Shown here: positions 50,864-60,443 of the stretch, piece after piece
How positions within the stretch are numbered: position 1 is the stretch's first letter
Layout of the letters: every line of letters begins with the position of its first letter
From: Halarchaeum grantii
GTDB taxonomy: Archaea > Halobacteriota > Halobacteria > Halobacteriales > Halobacteriaceae
Direction: 5' to 3'
Length of the DNA: 64,000 bases
Assembly (NCBI RefSeq): GCF_014647455.2
Contig: NZ_BMPF01000005.1
Location: 62,001 to 126,000 of the forward strand
Translations under genes and position numbers: made by a program
Notes under the pieces: generated by a model
Seen by the model: the letters and a program-made list of their open reading frames with translations, nothing else
Database searches by the model: none
Told to the model about the DNA's origin: nothing

Positions 50864-51920
50864 CGAAGACGTCGAGGCGGTACTGTCGCGCCGGGTTCTG
50901 GTCCTGGAGGATCTCCATGAGCTCGCTCTCCCCGCCGTTCTCGACGCGCGTCCGGTGGCGCTCGATGGTGTCGAGGGCGTCGTGGACCTGCTCGCCGAAG
51001 AGGTCCTCGAGGTAGTTGCGCGGGATGCGCTCGACGTCGATGGTCTCGCCGTCCTCGGAGTGCTGGGGCGGCGCGAACGGCGGGATGTAGTAGACGTTCG
51101 GCTGCGTCCGGAACTCCGGGTGGAGGCGGAGCGCGACGCCGTACTCCTCGACGAGCTTGTAGATGGGGCCCTTCGGGTCGTCGAGGAAGCCGACGAGGCG
51201 GAGCTGGGTCGGGCACTGCTCCGCGCACGCCGGCGCGTGCGTCTCGCCGTCCGGCCCTTCGCCCTCGACGCGCGGATAGCAGAAGAGGCACTTCTCCGAC
51301 TTCTTCCGCTGGGCGTTGTAGTAGATCTTCTTGTACGGACAGCCCTCGACGCAGTAGCGATAGCCCCGGCAGCGGTCCTGGTCGACGAGGACGATGCCGT
51401 CCTCGGCGCGCTTGTACACCGCGCTGCGCGGGCACGCCTCGACGCAGGAGGGATGCGTGCAGTGGTTGCAGATGCGCGGGAGGTAGAAGTGATAGGAGTT
51501 GGGGTACTCGCCGGCGCCCTGGTCCTCCTCCCAGTTCGGCCCCCACTGCGGGTCCTGCTCGGGTTCGACGTGCTCGCTCTCGCCGGTGAAGAGCGTGCTC
51601 TCGTAGTCGAACTCCCACGGCTCGCCGTAGTCCTCACCGTCGGGGATCTCGCCGACCTGCCGGTCTGTGTGGTCGTCGGACTGCCAGCCGCCGCCGAGGT
51701 CCTCCCAGCCGCGCGGGTAGCCCTCGCCGGGCTTCGTCTCGACGTTGTTCCAGTACATGTACTCGCGGCCGCCGGAGTCCGTCCAGAGGTTCTTGCAGGC
51801 GATGGTGCAGGTCTGACAGCCGACGCATTTGTTCAGGTCCATCACCATCGCGACCTGGTGGTCGATGCCGTCCGCGATGTCGACGCCGTCGGGCGTCTCG
51901 GAGGCCTCCTCGGCGCTCAC
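50838..51920 (-). CDS. narH: Nitrate reductase beta subunit NarH
   Basis: A 360-residue iron-sulfur subunit with four cluster motifs. The first is CVGCQTCTIACK (C32, C35, C38, C42). The second is CNHCTHPSCVEACPRSAVYK. The third is CRGYRYCVEGCPYKK, where Tyr stands in the second Cys place, indicating a 3Fe-4S cluster. The last is CLFC with ACAEQCPTQLR. It relays electrons from the heme subunit to NarG. It overlaps narG by four bases and has no signal of its own, so it probably rides with NarG through the Tat pathway. Confidence 0.95.
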   Translation of the reverse strand: MSAEEASETPDGVDIADGIDHQVAMVMDLNKCVGCQTCTIACKNLWTDSGGREYMYWNNVETKPGEGYPRGWEDLGGGWQSDDHTDRQVGEIPDGEDYGEPWEFDYESTLFTGESEHVEPEQDPQWGPNWEEDQGAGEYPNSYHFYLPRICNHCTHPSCVEACPRSAVYKRAEDGIVLVDQDRCRGYRYCVEGCPYKKIYYNAQRKKSEKCLFCYPRVEGEGPDGETHAPACAEQCPTQLRLVGFLDDPKGPIYKLVEEYGVALRLHPEFRTQPNVYYIPPFAPPQHSEDGETIDVERIPRNYLEDLFGEQVHDALDTIERHRTRVENGGESELMEILQDQNPARQYRLDVFDEGEGRAD

Positions 51921-54763
51921 TGGCCCTCACCCCCCTTCTTGCGGACGTCGATACGGACGTCACTGTTCACGCCCGTCGGTCCCCAGTAGTTCGGGGAGAA
52001 GGAGAGGTGTTCGCCCGAGTCCGCCGGATACTGAACGAGTTGAGTGGGCTTCATGTACATCGGAACGAGCGCGTTGAAGTTCTGGTGGTCGGGGAACTGA
52101 TACATCTCCCACGCGTGGTACATCGTCGCCGACCCCTCCGGGCTCGCCGGGTAGATCTTCGCGACGGCCTCGACCTCCGCGAGGTCGTTGAAGAGGACGA
52201 CGTCGTCGCCGTCCTCGATGCCGCGCTCCTCGGCGTCGCCCGGGTTGAGGTAGACGACGGGTTCGCCCCGGTTGAGCCGGAGCATCTGCGGGTGGTCGCG
52301 CCACGTCGAGTGGATCGACCACCGGCCGTGGGGCGTGTTGTACTGGAGCGGGTAGTCGTCCTGCATCGTCTCCGGGGACTTGTGCGTCGGGAGCTCCTCG
52401 CCGAGGTCGAGGAACCAGTCGTGGTCGATGTAGTACTGCTGGCGCCCGGAGAACGTCGGCCACGGCTCCTTGTCCTGCACGAAGTCCTTCCACGGCGCGT
52501 ACGCCTCGCCCTCGTCGAGGTCGGACGTCCAGTGGCCGCCCGCCGCTTCGAAGCGCTGGGGCTGCTCGACGATGTCGTCCACCGTGACGTGGTTCTCGCT
52601 CTCCTCGGGGTTCGTCTCCTCGGAGTGCTCGAGGACGAAGTCCACGGCCCCGCGGTCCTCGGCGAGCGCGCCGGGCTCGCCGCTGATCCAGTCCCGAACG
52701 TAGTCGTCGTGGATGGACTGGAGGTCGATCTCGCGGTCGAACTCGCGGTCGTCGATGGGCTCGACGCCGCGCTCGGTGGCGACCTCCTGTATCTTCGCAG
52801 CGAGCTCGCGGAAGATCTGCCAGTCCGTCTTCGCCTCGCCGAGCGGCTCGATGGCGGGCGTGAACGGATGCACGTAGGAGTGCATGTCCGTCATCGAGAG
52901 GTCGTATTTCTCGTAGTGGCTCGCCGCCGGGAGGACGATGTCCGAGTAGAGCGCCGTCGAGTCCATCCGGAAGTTGACGTCGACGACGAGGTCGAGTTTC
53001 GGCCAGAGCGTCTCCTCGACGGCGACGTTCCCCTTGGACTGGTTGAAGTAGTTCCCCCGCCAGACGAACATCGTCGAGGGGTCGGGGCGCGTGCCGTCCG
53101 GGCGCTCGGCGGGGTACATCGGCATCCAGTCCTTCTCGAGGGCCTCCTCGACGCGCGCGACCGTCTCCGGGTCGGCGTTGTCGAGGACGCCGGCGTGGTA
53201 GTACGTCCAGAGCGTCGTCGGGACGCCGCGAACGTCGCCGGTGGGGAAGGAGAGGCTCTTCCAGCCGTGCGTCGTCCAGATCTTCTCCTGGCCGACGTAG
53301 TGGTCGAAGCCCGTGCCGTTCTCGCCGATGTTCCCGGTGAGCGTGCAGAGGAGCTGGATGGCGCGGTTCCCGAGGTCGTTGTGGTACCAGTCGTTGACGC
53401 CCTTGCCGTGGATGATCTTCGCCTTCTCGGCGTCGGCGAACTCGCGGGCGATGCGCTGGAGCGTCTCCGTGCCGACGCGCGTCTCCTCGTGGACGGCCTC
53501 GGGGGTGTACTCGGCGAGGCGGTCGGTGAGCTTGTTCCACACCGTCGTCACGGGGACGCCGTCGACGGTGAGGTCGGCGTCGAGGCGGGGGTCGAAGTCG
53601 AGGGTGATGCTCGACTCGGCGTCGTACTTGCCGTCGCGGACGCCGAGCGACCCGGGCGCGACCCGGACGTCGCCCCCCTGGTCGCACATGAGGAGCGTCT
53701 TGTCGTTCCCCATCCCGACGTCGCTCGCACGGAGGTACTTCCCGGTGTCCTCGCGGACGAGCAGCGGCATGTCCGACTGCTCTTTCAGGTGCGCCTCGTC
53801 GTAGCGGCCCTCCGAGACGATGGTGTGTGCCATCCCGAGCGCGAGCGCGGCGTCCGTCCCCGCCTTCGGACTGAGCCACTCGTCGGTGTGGATGGCGGTC
53901 TGGGAGTAGTCCGTGAAGATCCCGACGCGCTTCGTGCCGTCGTAGCCGGCGTCGAGGAAGTACTTCGCGTCCGGGATGCGCGTGACGTTCACGTTCGACC
54001 CCCACGCGATGAGGTAGTCGGCGTTGTACCAGTCGGCGGCCTCCGCGTTGTCCGTCTGGTGGCCGTACGTGAGCGGCTCTCCCGGCGGCAGGTCCGAGTA
54101 CCAGTCGTAGAAGGAGTGACTGACGCCGCCGAGGAGGTTGACGAGCCGACTCCCCGAGGCGAAGGAGACCGGGCTCATCGCCGGGATGGGCGTGAAGCCG
54201 CTGATGCAGTCGTAGCGCCCGGCCTCGACCTCGTCGACGACGTGCTCGGCGATCTCCGTGAGCGCCTCCTCCCACGTGATGCGCTTCCACTTCCCCTCGC
54301 CGCGCGCGCCGGTGCGCTTCAGGGGGTGCTTGATACGCTGCTCGGCGTTCACGTAGTCCGAGTAGCACGCGCCCTTGTTGCACCCGCGCGGGTTCGGGTC
54401 CGGGAGGTCCTCGTCGAACGTCGGGTAGTCGGCGGCCTGCTCCTCGCGCCAGACCTGCCCGTTCTTCACGTAGACGTCCCACGAGCAACTGCCCGTGCAG
54501 TTGACGCTGTGCGTCGAGCGCGAGATCGAGTCCCAGTCCCACTTCTCCCGGTAGAAGTCCTCCCAGTCCCGATAGGGGTAGTCCCCGATGGGGTCGGAGA
54601 CGACTTCGAGGCCGGTCAGTCCCTCCTCGCGAGCGGCGGAGAGGCCGCTGATGCCGAGCGCGGCGGCCGTCCCCGCGCCGGTGAGGAAGCTCCGGCGCGA
54701 GAGGCCGCCGCCGTCGTCGGTCGTGTCACGATCCGTCCGTGGTGCGTCGTTGGTCTCACTCAT
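51917..54763 (-). CDS. narG: Nitrate reductase alpha subunit NarG, outward-facing
   Basis: A 948-residue molybdopterin enzyme reducing nitrate to nitrite. The N-terminus has a Tat signal (RRSFLTGAGTAAALGISGL from Arg23), so the catalytic site faces outside, as in other archaeal Nar. The FS0 cluster ligands are His85, Cys89, Cys93 and Cys128 in THSVNCTGSCSW and RGCNKGACYSDY, a His-Cys3 set typical of NarG. LIAWGSNVNVTRIPDAKYF is the segment that carries the molybdenum Asp in known NarG. Length is somewhat below bacterial NarG (about 1200), as is usual for archaea. Confidence 0.96.
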   Translation of the reverse strand: MSETNDAPRTDRDTTDDGGGLSRRSFLTGAGTAAALGISGLSAAREEGLTGLEVVSDPIGDYPYRDWEDFYREKWDWDSISRSTHSVNCTGSCSWDVYVKNGQVWREEQAADYPTFDEDLPDPNPRGCNKGACYSDYVNAEQRIKHPLKRTGARGEGKWKRITWEEALTEIAEHVVDEVEAGRYDCISGFTPIPAMSPVSFASGSRLVNLLGGVSHSFYDWYSDLPPGEPLTYGHQTDNAEAADWYNADYLIAWGSNVNVTRIPDAKYFLDAGYDGTKRVGIFTDYSQTAIHTDEWLSPKAGTDAALALGMAHTIVSEGRYDEAHLKEQSDMPLLVREDTGKYLRASDVGMGNDKTLLMCDQGGDVRVAPGSLGVRDGKYDAESSITLDFDPRLDADLTVDGVPVTTVWNKLTDRLAEYTPEAVHEETRVGTETLQRIAREFADAEKAKIIHGKGVNDWYHNDLGNRAIQLLCTLTGNIGENGTGFDHYVGQEKIWTTHGWKSLSFPTGDVRGVPTTLWTYYHAGVLDNADPETVARVEEALEKDWMPMYPAERPDGTRPDPSTMFVWRGNYFNQSKGNVAVEETLWPKLDLVVDVNFRMDSTALYSDIVLPAASHYEKYDLSMTDMHSYVHPFTPAIEPLGEAKTDWQIFRELAAKIQEVATERGVEPIDDREFDREIDLQSIHDDYVRDWISGEPGALAEDRGAVDFVLEHSEETNPEESENHVTVDDIVEQPQRFEAAGGHWTSDLDEGEAYAPWKDFVQDKEPWPTFSGRQQYYIDHDWFLDLGEELPTHKSPETMQDDYPLQYNTPHGRWSIHSTWRDHPQMLRLNRGEPVVYLNPGDAEERGIEDGDDVVLFNDLAEVEAVAKIYPASPEGSATMYHAWEMYQFPDHQNFNALVPMYMKPTQLVQYPADSGEHLSFSPNYWGPTGVNSDVRIDVRKKGGEGQ

Positions 54764-54770
54764 TGTCGTA

Positions 54771-56111
54771 TCAGTCGTCGGCAGGTCGTTCGTCGACGGT
54801 TCGGTCGGCGGGGTCGTCGCCGCGGAGCGCGTAGTAGGTCGCGAGCGCGCCCGCGGTCGGCCAGACGAAGATGGCGATGGTCAGCGCGGTGTTGACGGGG
54901 CCAGTGCCAACCCCGAGCAGGTTCGCGAGCAGGTTGTTCATCCCCGCGATGGAGGCGATCATGACCATGAGGACGCCCGCGACGCCGACCGCCGTCGCGA
55001 CCGGGCGCGCGAGCGGGTCCGCAGTGAAGTGGACGCTCCGCTCCTGGGGCCGGACGAACGGCCACGCGAACACCGCGAGGAACACCAGCCCCGAGAGGCC
55101 GACGCCGGCGAGGAACTCCGGGGAGAAGTGGAAGCCGGCGACGCTGAAGTTCAGCCACGTCGGCCAGAGCTTCAGGAAGCCGTAGACCCACATGAGGAAC
55201 CAGTCCGGCATGATGACCGCCGGGGTGCTCGCGGGGTCGTGCGGGCCGTACTCGGCGACGTTGTGCACGGGGAGGAACCCCGCGAGGAGCGACGTCGTCG
55301 CGACGGTGAGGAAGAAGACGACCGCGCTCACCGCCGTCTGGTTCGGGACCGCAGGGAGGCCGATGACGACGTCGCCGTCGTCGCGCTCGACCGTCCCGCG
55401 GCTCGTCTCGACGTCGTCCTCGCGCGCCGCCTCCGTGTGCTTCTGGTGGACGAGAATCGCCATGTGGAGCGCGATGAAGCCCGCGATGAGCAGCGGGACG
55501 ACGAAGACGTGCAGGAAGTAGAGGCGCGGAATCGAGGTGTTCGTCGGGTAGTCCCCACCGAAGACGAGCTGCGCGAGGAAGTCCCCGAGGAGCGGGATGG
55601 AGCTCGCGAGGTTGAACCCGATGGACGTCGCGGTGGTCGCGAACTCGTCGAAGGGCAGCGAGTAGCCCGTGTAGGCGGCGAGCATCGCGAGCGCCGCGAG
55701 CACGACGCCGACCGCCCAGTTCGCCTCCCGGGGCTTCCGGTACGCGCCCGTGAAGAAGACGCGGAGCATGTGGAGCGCGATGGAGGCGACGAAGATGTGG
55801 GCGGCCCAGTGGTGGAAGCGCCGCACGAACATCCCGAACGGGACGTCGTAGGTGAGTTGCAGGACGGAGGCGAACGCCCCGGGGAGCTCTTGGCCCTGAT
55901 AGCGGACGACGCTCCCGTGGTAGGTGACGGACTCGATCGACGGGATGTAGAAGAGCCCGAGGTACGTCCCCGTGAGGACGAGGACGACGAAGCTGAAGAG
56001 CGCGACTTCGCCGAGGAGGAAGGAGTCCTCCGCCGGGAACGACTTCCCGAGGTAGGGCTCGAACACCTCCGTCTCGAAGCGCTCGCTGACCCACGCGGTG
56101 AGGCGGCCCAT
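54771..56111 (-). CDS. Cytochrome b of the nar operon
   Basis: A 446-residue membrane cytochrome b of bc1/b6f type. Two His pairs are seen in [20 protein letters not shown] and [25 protein letters not shown] (in two parts). The Qo-site-like [16 protein letters not shown] region with a PDW replaces bacterial PEWYFLP. With the Rieske protein it should oxidise quinol and feed NarGH. The ATG at 56111 or a GTG two codons earlier (overlapping the Rieske stop) could start it. Confidence 0.92.
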   Translation of the reverse strand: MGRLTAWVSERFETEVFEPYLGKSFPAEDSFLLGEVALFSFVVLVLTGTYLGLFYIPSIESVTYHGSVVRYQGQELPGAFASVLQLTYDVPFGMFVRRFHHWAAHIFVASIALHMLRVFFTGAYRKPREANWAVGVVLAALAMLAAYTGYSLPFDEFATTATSIGFNLASSIPLLGDFLAQLVFGGDYPTNTSIPRLYFLHVFVVPLLIAGFIALHMAILVHQKHTEAAREDDVETSRGTVERDDGDVVIGLPAVPNQTAVSAVVFFLTVATTSLLAGFLPVHNVAEYGPHDPASTPAVIMPDWFLMWVYGFLKLWPTWLNFSVAGFHFSPEFLAGVGLSGLVFLAVFAWPFVRPQERSVHFTADPLARPVATAVGVAGVLMVMIASIAGMNNLLANLLGVGTGPVNTALTIAIFVWPTAGALATYYALRGDDPADRTVDERPADD

Positions 56112-56113
56112 CG

Positions 56114-56776
56114 TCACCCACCTCCCGCGCCGACCGGCGCCTCGAAGTCGCCGATGGCGATGAGTTCGCCGCTCTCCGTCTGCGTGATGGGGAGCTGGGG
56201 GAGCGGGCGCGGCGGCGGCCCGCCGACGACGGCCGCCCCCTGCGTCGGGTCGTACTTCCCGAAGTGACAGGGGCAGACGAGCGGGTTCTCGTTCTCGCCC
56301 CCGACCATGCAGCCGGCGTGCGTGCAGACCTTCGAGTAGGCGGCGTAGCCCTCGACGACGGAGTCCATCCGCGTCTCGCCGCCATACTCGCTCTCCTCGT
56401 AGCGCACGAGCACCGTCGGCGCCTTCGCGATTCCCGGGTGCGTCGCGGGATAGACCGTCATCCCCTCGCCGTAGTCGAGCGCCTCGGTCGTCACGCGGTT
56501 CCCGTCGCCGTCGACGAGGTGAACGCCCTCGGAGTAGATCGGCCCCGTGTACTCCTGCTCGAAGACCTTCGTGAGGCTCGCGACCGGCGCCGCGAGGCTC
56601 CCGACGGCCGTGAGGCCGCCGACGGTCGCGAGCGCTTGGGCGTAGCGCCGGCGCGGGAGCGAGCGCCACGCCGCCGTGAAGATGCTCGGCGACACGCTCT
56701 CGCCCCCGTCGTCGTGCGGGCACGACTCGCAGGCGTCCGATTCGTCGTGGTCGTGATCGTGGTCTGATCGAGTCAT
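56114..56776 (-). CDS. Rieske iron-sulfur protein of the nar operon
   Basis: A 220-residue protein. The Rieske motifs are [10 protein letters not shown] and [13 protein letters not shown], with all four ligands. An N-terminal anchor follows [20 protein letters not shown], probably Tat-type. The first 25 residues are Asp/His/Cys rich (CESCPH) and may bind an extra metal. It overlaps the neighbours by three to four bases and pairs with the cytochrome b gene downstream. Confidence 0.94.
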   Translation of the reverse strand: MTRSDHDHDHDESDACESCPHDDGGESVSPSIFTAAWRSLPRRRYAQALATVGGLTAVGSLAAPVASLTKVFEQEYTGPIYSEGVHLVDGDGNRVTTEALDYGEGMTVYPATHPGIAKAPTVLVRYEESEYGGETRMDSVVEGYAAYSKVCTHAGCMVGGENENPLVCPCHFGKYDPTQGAAVVGGPPPRPLPQLPITQTESGELIAIGDFEAPVGAGGG

Positions 56777-57357
56777 GCGCGATGGCTCCGTTCCTCCGCG
56801 ACCTCGACGTGCGGCATGAACCACGCGTAGTAGGCGATCGTCGACCCCGCGAGCGAGAGGAACATCCCCGCGAGGTAGACGCCGAAGAACTGCGTTCGCG
56901 CAAGCGTGAGGTACTCGCTCGTGAACAGCGCCGCGAAGACGATCGCGAGGACGGTCAGCCCGCCCATCGCGACGAGTCCGGTGACGTCCTCGCTCGGCGC
57001 GTGGTACGCCGCGACCCATCGGTCCTCCGTCTCGATCCACGGGAACGTCGTCCCCTCGTCCGGCGGCGTCGACGCTTCGCCGTCCGCCGGCCGGACGAGT
57101 CGGTCCATGAACCGGTGGGTGGCGACGAGCGCGACGACCAACCCGAACAGCGCGAGCCAGACGACGACGCCGACCTCGCTCGGCATGAGCTCGTTCGGCG
57201 TCGCGACGAACCCCGAGAGGGGGCGGATGCGGGATACGGACTGGTCGATGGCGATCTCCTCGACGTGGCCGTAGTCGTTGAGCGCGACCACCCACATCGG
57301 GACGAGGACCGAGGCGACGAACCCCGATACGATCCAGAGCCGTGTCTTTCGTCTCAT
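56773..57357 (-). CDS. Membrane protein, first gene of the nar operon
   Basis: A 194-residue protein with four membrane segments (about 7-25, 62-82, 125-148 and 158-180), a short signature [24 protein letters not shown] on the first external loop, and no metal motif. It is conserved in position ahead of Rieske and cytochrome b in haloarchaeal nar operons and may be an accessory subunit of the quinol-oxidising part. Confidence 0.8.
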   Translation of the reverse strand: MRRKTRLWIVSGFVASVLVPMWVVALNDYGHVEEIAIDQSVSRIRPLSGFVATPNELMPSEVGVVVWLALFGLVVALVATHRFMDRLVRPADGEASTPPDEGTTFPWIETEDRWVAAYHAPSEDVTGLVAMGGLTVLAIVFAALFTSEYLTLARTQFFGVYLAGMFLSLAGSTIAYYAWFMPHVEVAEERSHRA

Positions 57358-57481
57358 ATATTGCTATCGTTCATCTGCTTCAGTCGCGTCTCGACACACG
57401 AGGAAGTCGGCACGAAACAGGAATAGAGGAGTGCCCCGTATGCGGTGGTGTTTTAAGTACCCGGGTGGGTGGATCCGGCCG
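57358..57481. promoter_or_regulatory. Promoter region of the nar operon
   Basis: Upstream of the first nar gene I find no CGAAC-NN-GTTCG site. A different inverted repeat, CTCG (57390-57393) and CGAG (57399-57402) with 5-bp spacer, lies 32 bp from the start codon. GTGTTTTAAGTA at about 57449-57460 is AT-rich and may serve the minus strand zinc ribbon region or be non-functional. Confidence 0.35.
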
Positions 57482-57646
57482 TCACGACGTCGAGGAAGAC
57501 CCCGACAGCGGGACGAAGTCCGCCTCCGAGAGCGGCGCCCCGCAGAGGACGCACCCGGCGGCGAGGAGGTCGTCGCGCATGGCCGCGTCGACCGCGAATG
57601 ACTCCGCGCAGGACGGGCAGCGGACCCGGTATTCGGCCTCGGTCAT
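57482..57646 (-). CDS. Small zinc ribbon protein
   Basis: A 54-residue protein with two Cys pairs, CPSC (near 10-13) and CVLC (near 32-35), in the frame MTEAEYRVRCPSCAESFAVD and LLAAGCVLCGAPLSEADF. It is a haloarchaeal single zinc ribbon of unknown partner. It starts 127 bp from cysK, divergent, and lies just upstream of the nar operon in the same direction. Confidence 0.7.
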   Translation of the reverse strand: MTEAEYRVRCPSCAESFAVDAAMRDDLLAAGCVLCGAPLSEADFVPLSGSSSTS

Positions 57647-57773
57647 CGGTGCAGACGGGTACCGGCGTCTACTGGGTAACCACTCACCCCCGATATGGCG
57701 GGCCACTTTACGGACCGTGAAAGCCCTCGATACCGTGGTCGGGTCGTGAAGGACGGACGACGCGTCGATACGC

Positions 57774-58694
57774 ATGATGTCCATCGTAGACAGCGTCACC
57801 GACCTCGTCGGGGAGACGCCGCTCGTCCGCCTCGACTCCGTCCCCGGGACGGTCGTCGGGAAGCTCGAGTCGGCGAACCCGACGCACTCCGTGAAGGACC
57901 GCATCGCCGTCGCGATGCTCGAGGCCGCCGAGGAGCGCGGGCGCCTCGACGACGGGACGACGATAATCGAGCCGACGAGCGGCAACACCGGCGTCGGTCT
58001 CGCGGCCGCCGCCGCGGCGAAGGGGTACGACCTCGTGCTCACGATGCCCGAGTCGATGAGCGAGGAGCGCCGCCGCCTCCTCGCGGCGTTCGGCGCGGAC
58101 CTCGTGCTCACGCCGAGCGCGGACGGCATGGACGGCGCCGTCGAGCGCGCGCACGACCTCGCGGCCGACACCGAGGGCGCGTTCGTCCCCGAGCAGTTCG
58201 AGAACCGCGCGAACCCGCGCGTCCACCGCGAGACGACCGGGCGCGAGATCTGGGAGGCGACCGACGGCGACGTCGACGTCGTCGTCGCGGGCGTCGGCAC
58301 TGGCGGCACGATCACCGGCGTCGCCGAGCACCTCGTCGAGGAGCGCGGGGCGGACGTCACGGTCGTCGGCGTCGAGCCCGCCGGCTCGCCGGTCCTCTCC
58401 GGCGGTGACCCCGGCTCGCACGGCATCCAGGGGATCGGCGCGGGCTTCGTCCCGGACGTCCTCCGCACGGACCTCCTCGACGACGTCGTCACCGTCGAGG
58501 GGGCGGCGGCCGAAGAGCGAACCCGGCAACTCGCGACCGAGGAGGGCATCCTCGCCGGCGTCTCCTCGGGCGCCGCGCTCGACGCGGCCGCACGCGTCGC
58601 CGCGCGCCCCGAGCACGAGGACGACCGCGTCGTCGTCGTGCTCCCGGACACCGGCGAGCGCTACCTCTCGACGGACCTCTTCGCCCACGAGTGA
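57774..58694 (+). CDS. cysK: Cysteine synthase A
   Basis: A 306-residue PLP enzyme making cysteine from O-acetylserine and sulfide. The PLP Lys lies in [19 protein letters not shown], phosphate-cup in [15 protein letters not shown], and substrate loop [16 protein letters not shown]. Both ATG codons at 57774 and 57777 are possible. Cystathionine beta-synthase lineage is unlikely because no CBS domains follow. Confidence 0.92.
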   Translation: MMSIVDSVTDLVGETPLVRLDSVPGTVVGKLESANPTHSVKDRIAVAMLEAAEERGRLDDGTTIIEPTSGNTGVGLAAAAAAKGYDLVLTMPESMSEERRRLLAAFGADLVLTPSADGMDGAVERAHDLAADTEGAFVPEQFENRANPRVHRETTGREIWEATDGDVDVVVAGVGTGGTITGVAEHLVEERGADVTVVGVEPAGSPVLSGGDPGSHGIQGIGAGFVPDVLRTDLLDDVVTVEGAAAEERTRQLATEEGILAGVSSGAALDAAARVAARPEHEDDRVVVVLPDTGERYLSTDLFAHE

Positions 58695-58865
58695 CCGAGC
58701 GCACCGGCTGACGCCGCGCGGCGCGCTCCGAACTCTCGCGACGCGCGCTCGATCGGCGGAAGCCGTTATGCCCGTCGAGCGCGAACGCGTCCGCGTGCAG
58801 TCCCACGACCGCGCGGGGAGCGTATCCGCGACCGCCCGAAGCCGGAGGCTGGGGGTGCGACCACG

Positions 58866-59516
58866 GTGACGGCGGCGCACCTCCCGGTCGAGCACCTCCC
58901 ACCGCTCGCGACGCGCGTCGACGAGGTGCTCGCGGACGTCGGGTACGAGGTGGCGGCCGCCACGGACGCCATCGACGACGCCGTCCCCGGCTACGGCGGG
59001 CTGTTCGACCCCGCGACGACGCCGGCCGAGTTACGGGGCGCGCTCGACGACCTCCGCGAGACCGGCGTCACCCGTCCGCCGACCCCCGAGCCGTCGGGCG
59101 ACGCGTTCGTCCTCTACGTCGACGGGAGCTCGCGCGGCAACCCCGGACCGGCAGGTGCGGGGGCGGTCATCGTGGACGCCGAGGGGGCGGAGCTCGCCCG
59201 CCTCGGCCGTCCCGTCGGCGCTCGCACGGGGAACAACACCGCGGAGTACGTCGCGCTCCACCTCGGGCTCACCGAGCTGCTCGCGCGCTACGACCCCCGG
59301 ACGCTCGAAGTCCGAATCGACTCCATGACCGTCATCCGCGACGTCTGGGGCGGCGAGGCGCCGAGCGAAGCGGGCGTCGAGTCGTACAGCGACGCCGTCG
59401 CGGCGGCGCTCGCGTGCATTCCGAGCCACCGCTACACGCACCTCGCCGACAGCGACCCGAACCCCGCCGACGCGCTCGCGACCGTCGGTGCCGACATCGC
59501 GGCGCTCGGCCCGTGA
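58866..59516 (+). CDS. rnhA: RNase HI family protein with N-terminal extension
   Basis: A 216-residue protein. Residues about 75-210 are RNase HI: FVLYVDGSSRGNPGPAGAGA (first Asp), NNTAEYVALHLGL (Glu), RIDSMTVIRDVWGGEAPS (Asp) and HLADSDPNPADALA (last Asp), which complete the DEDD set. Residues 1-75 are a helical extension seen in haloarchaeal members. It removes RNA from RNA-DNA hybrids. The start is a GTG at 58866. Confidence 0.88.
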   Translation: MTAAHLPVEHLPPLATRVDEVLADVGYEVAAATDAIDDAVPGYGGLFDPATTPAELRGALDDLRETGVTRPPTPEPSGDAFVLYVDGSSRGNPGPAGAGAVIVDAEGAELARLGRPVGARTGNNTAEYVALHLGLTELLARYDPRTLEVRIDSMTVIRDVWGGEAPSEAGVESYSDAVAAALACIPSHRYTHLADSDPNPADALATVGADIAALGP

Positions 59517-59522
59517 GCGCGC

Positions 59523-60251
59523 TCAGTCCCGTGGCGCGCCCGGTGACGCCTCGGGGTCGACGGTGACGAGCCGCTTCACGTGTGACGCGTCGGCGTAGCG
59601 CTCGTGGATGCGCTGGTCCCACAGGAGCGCGCCGAGGCCGACGCCGTCCGCGACGCCCGCCGCGCGTTCGACGGTCGCTGGCGAGCGTTCGCGCTCGGCG
59701 CACACGAACACGAGGGCGGCGTCGCGCTCACCGCCGCCGACGCGCGGCGATACCCACGTCGGGTCGTCGTCGTCCGGCAGTCGGATGGCGAGTCGGCCGA
59801 CGCGGCCGTCACCGGCGACGACGCGAACGTCGCCGTGCCCGAGCGCGCGCACGGTCGGCGTCATCATCGCCTCGAAGAGGTCGGCGAGCAGCGAGCTCAC
59901 GACGAGGGGCGACACCGCGTCCCGGTCGATGGGGACGACGAGGTTCAGCGCCGCGGTGAGTTCCGACGGGACGTCCGAGAGCCCCTCCGCGACGAACACG
60001 GAGCACGCGCCGGTGGAACGCGCGAGGTCGTGCGCGCACCCGACCACGCCGGCCTCGTCGGCGTCCCCCGTGAGGAAGACGAACGCGGCGTCCACGACGG
60101 CGTCCCGGAGGCTCGCGGGCGTCTCGGGCGGGTCGTCGACGGTCCGGAGCGTCGCCGCGGTGTCGGTGTCGATCCGTTCGACCGACGCGGTGCCCGCGGC
60201 TCCGAGGCCGACGACGACCACCGCGGGCTCCCAGGCCGGCGACTCACTCAT
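59523..60251 (-). CDS. Degenerate FtsZ/tubulin-like protein
   Basis: A 242-residue protein. VVVVGLGAAGTASVERIDTD at residues 11-30 corresponds to the T1 loop of FtsZ (GxGGxG-N), FVFLTGDADEAGVVGCAHDL to the T3/T4 region, and ALNLVVPIDRDAVSPLVVSS followed by EAMMTPTVRALGHGDVRVV to the FtsZ segment ending in a D-VRxVM strand. The FtsZ T4 signature GGGTGxG is absent and the C-terminal domain is shorter, so GTP binding and polymerisation may be lost. It looks like a non-canonical FtsZ-like protein of haloarchaea. The assignment rests on pattern recognition only. Confidence 0.6.
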   Translation of the reverse strand: MSESPAWEPAVVVVGLGAAGTASVERIDTDTAATLRTVDDPPETPASLRDAVVDAAFVFLTGDADEAGVVGCAHDLARSTGACSVFVAEGLSDVPSELTAALNLVVPIDRDAVSPLVVSSLLADLFEAMMTPTVRALGHGDVRVVAGDGRVGRLAIRLPDDDDPTWVSPRVGGGERDAALVFVCAERERSPATVERAAGVADGVGLGALLWDQRIHERYADASHVKRLVTVDPEASPGAPRD

Positions 60252-60443
60252 CGACGTGCGTCGGCCTCACGGTCCGTCGCGCTCGGTCGGGTCGGTCGGA
60301 GTCGGTGCCCTATCGGCGTCCCAGCGTGGTGTGCGTTCCCCGTCACCGGGCGGGTGATTCGGCTCACGTGCGGATAAAGCGATGGGGTGCGCTCTCGTGC
60401 CCACACGCCGGGCGCTCGGACGCTCCGCGGTTCACGCTCCGAA

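Noticed and set aside
52007..54895. 962-codon plus-strand frame opposite narG
   Set aside because: Antisense shadow of narG; no domain or motif, and narG itself is unmistakable.
57390..57402. CTCG-N5-CGAG near the nar start as a ninth copy of the palindrome
   Set aside because: The core bases and spacing differ from CGAAC-NN-GTTCG; reported only as a separate weak repeat.
60252..60443. Possible small gene between the FtsZ-like and phosphoesterase genes
   Set aside because: Readings are Arg/Ser-rich and without an ordered pattern; no gene supported.
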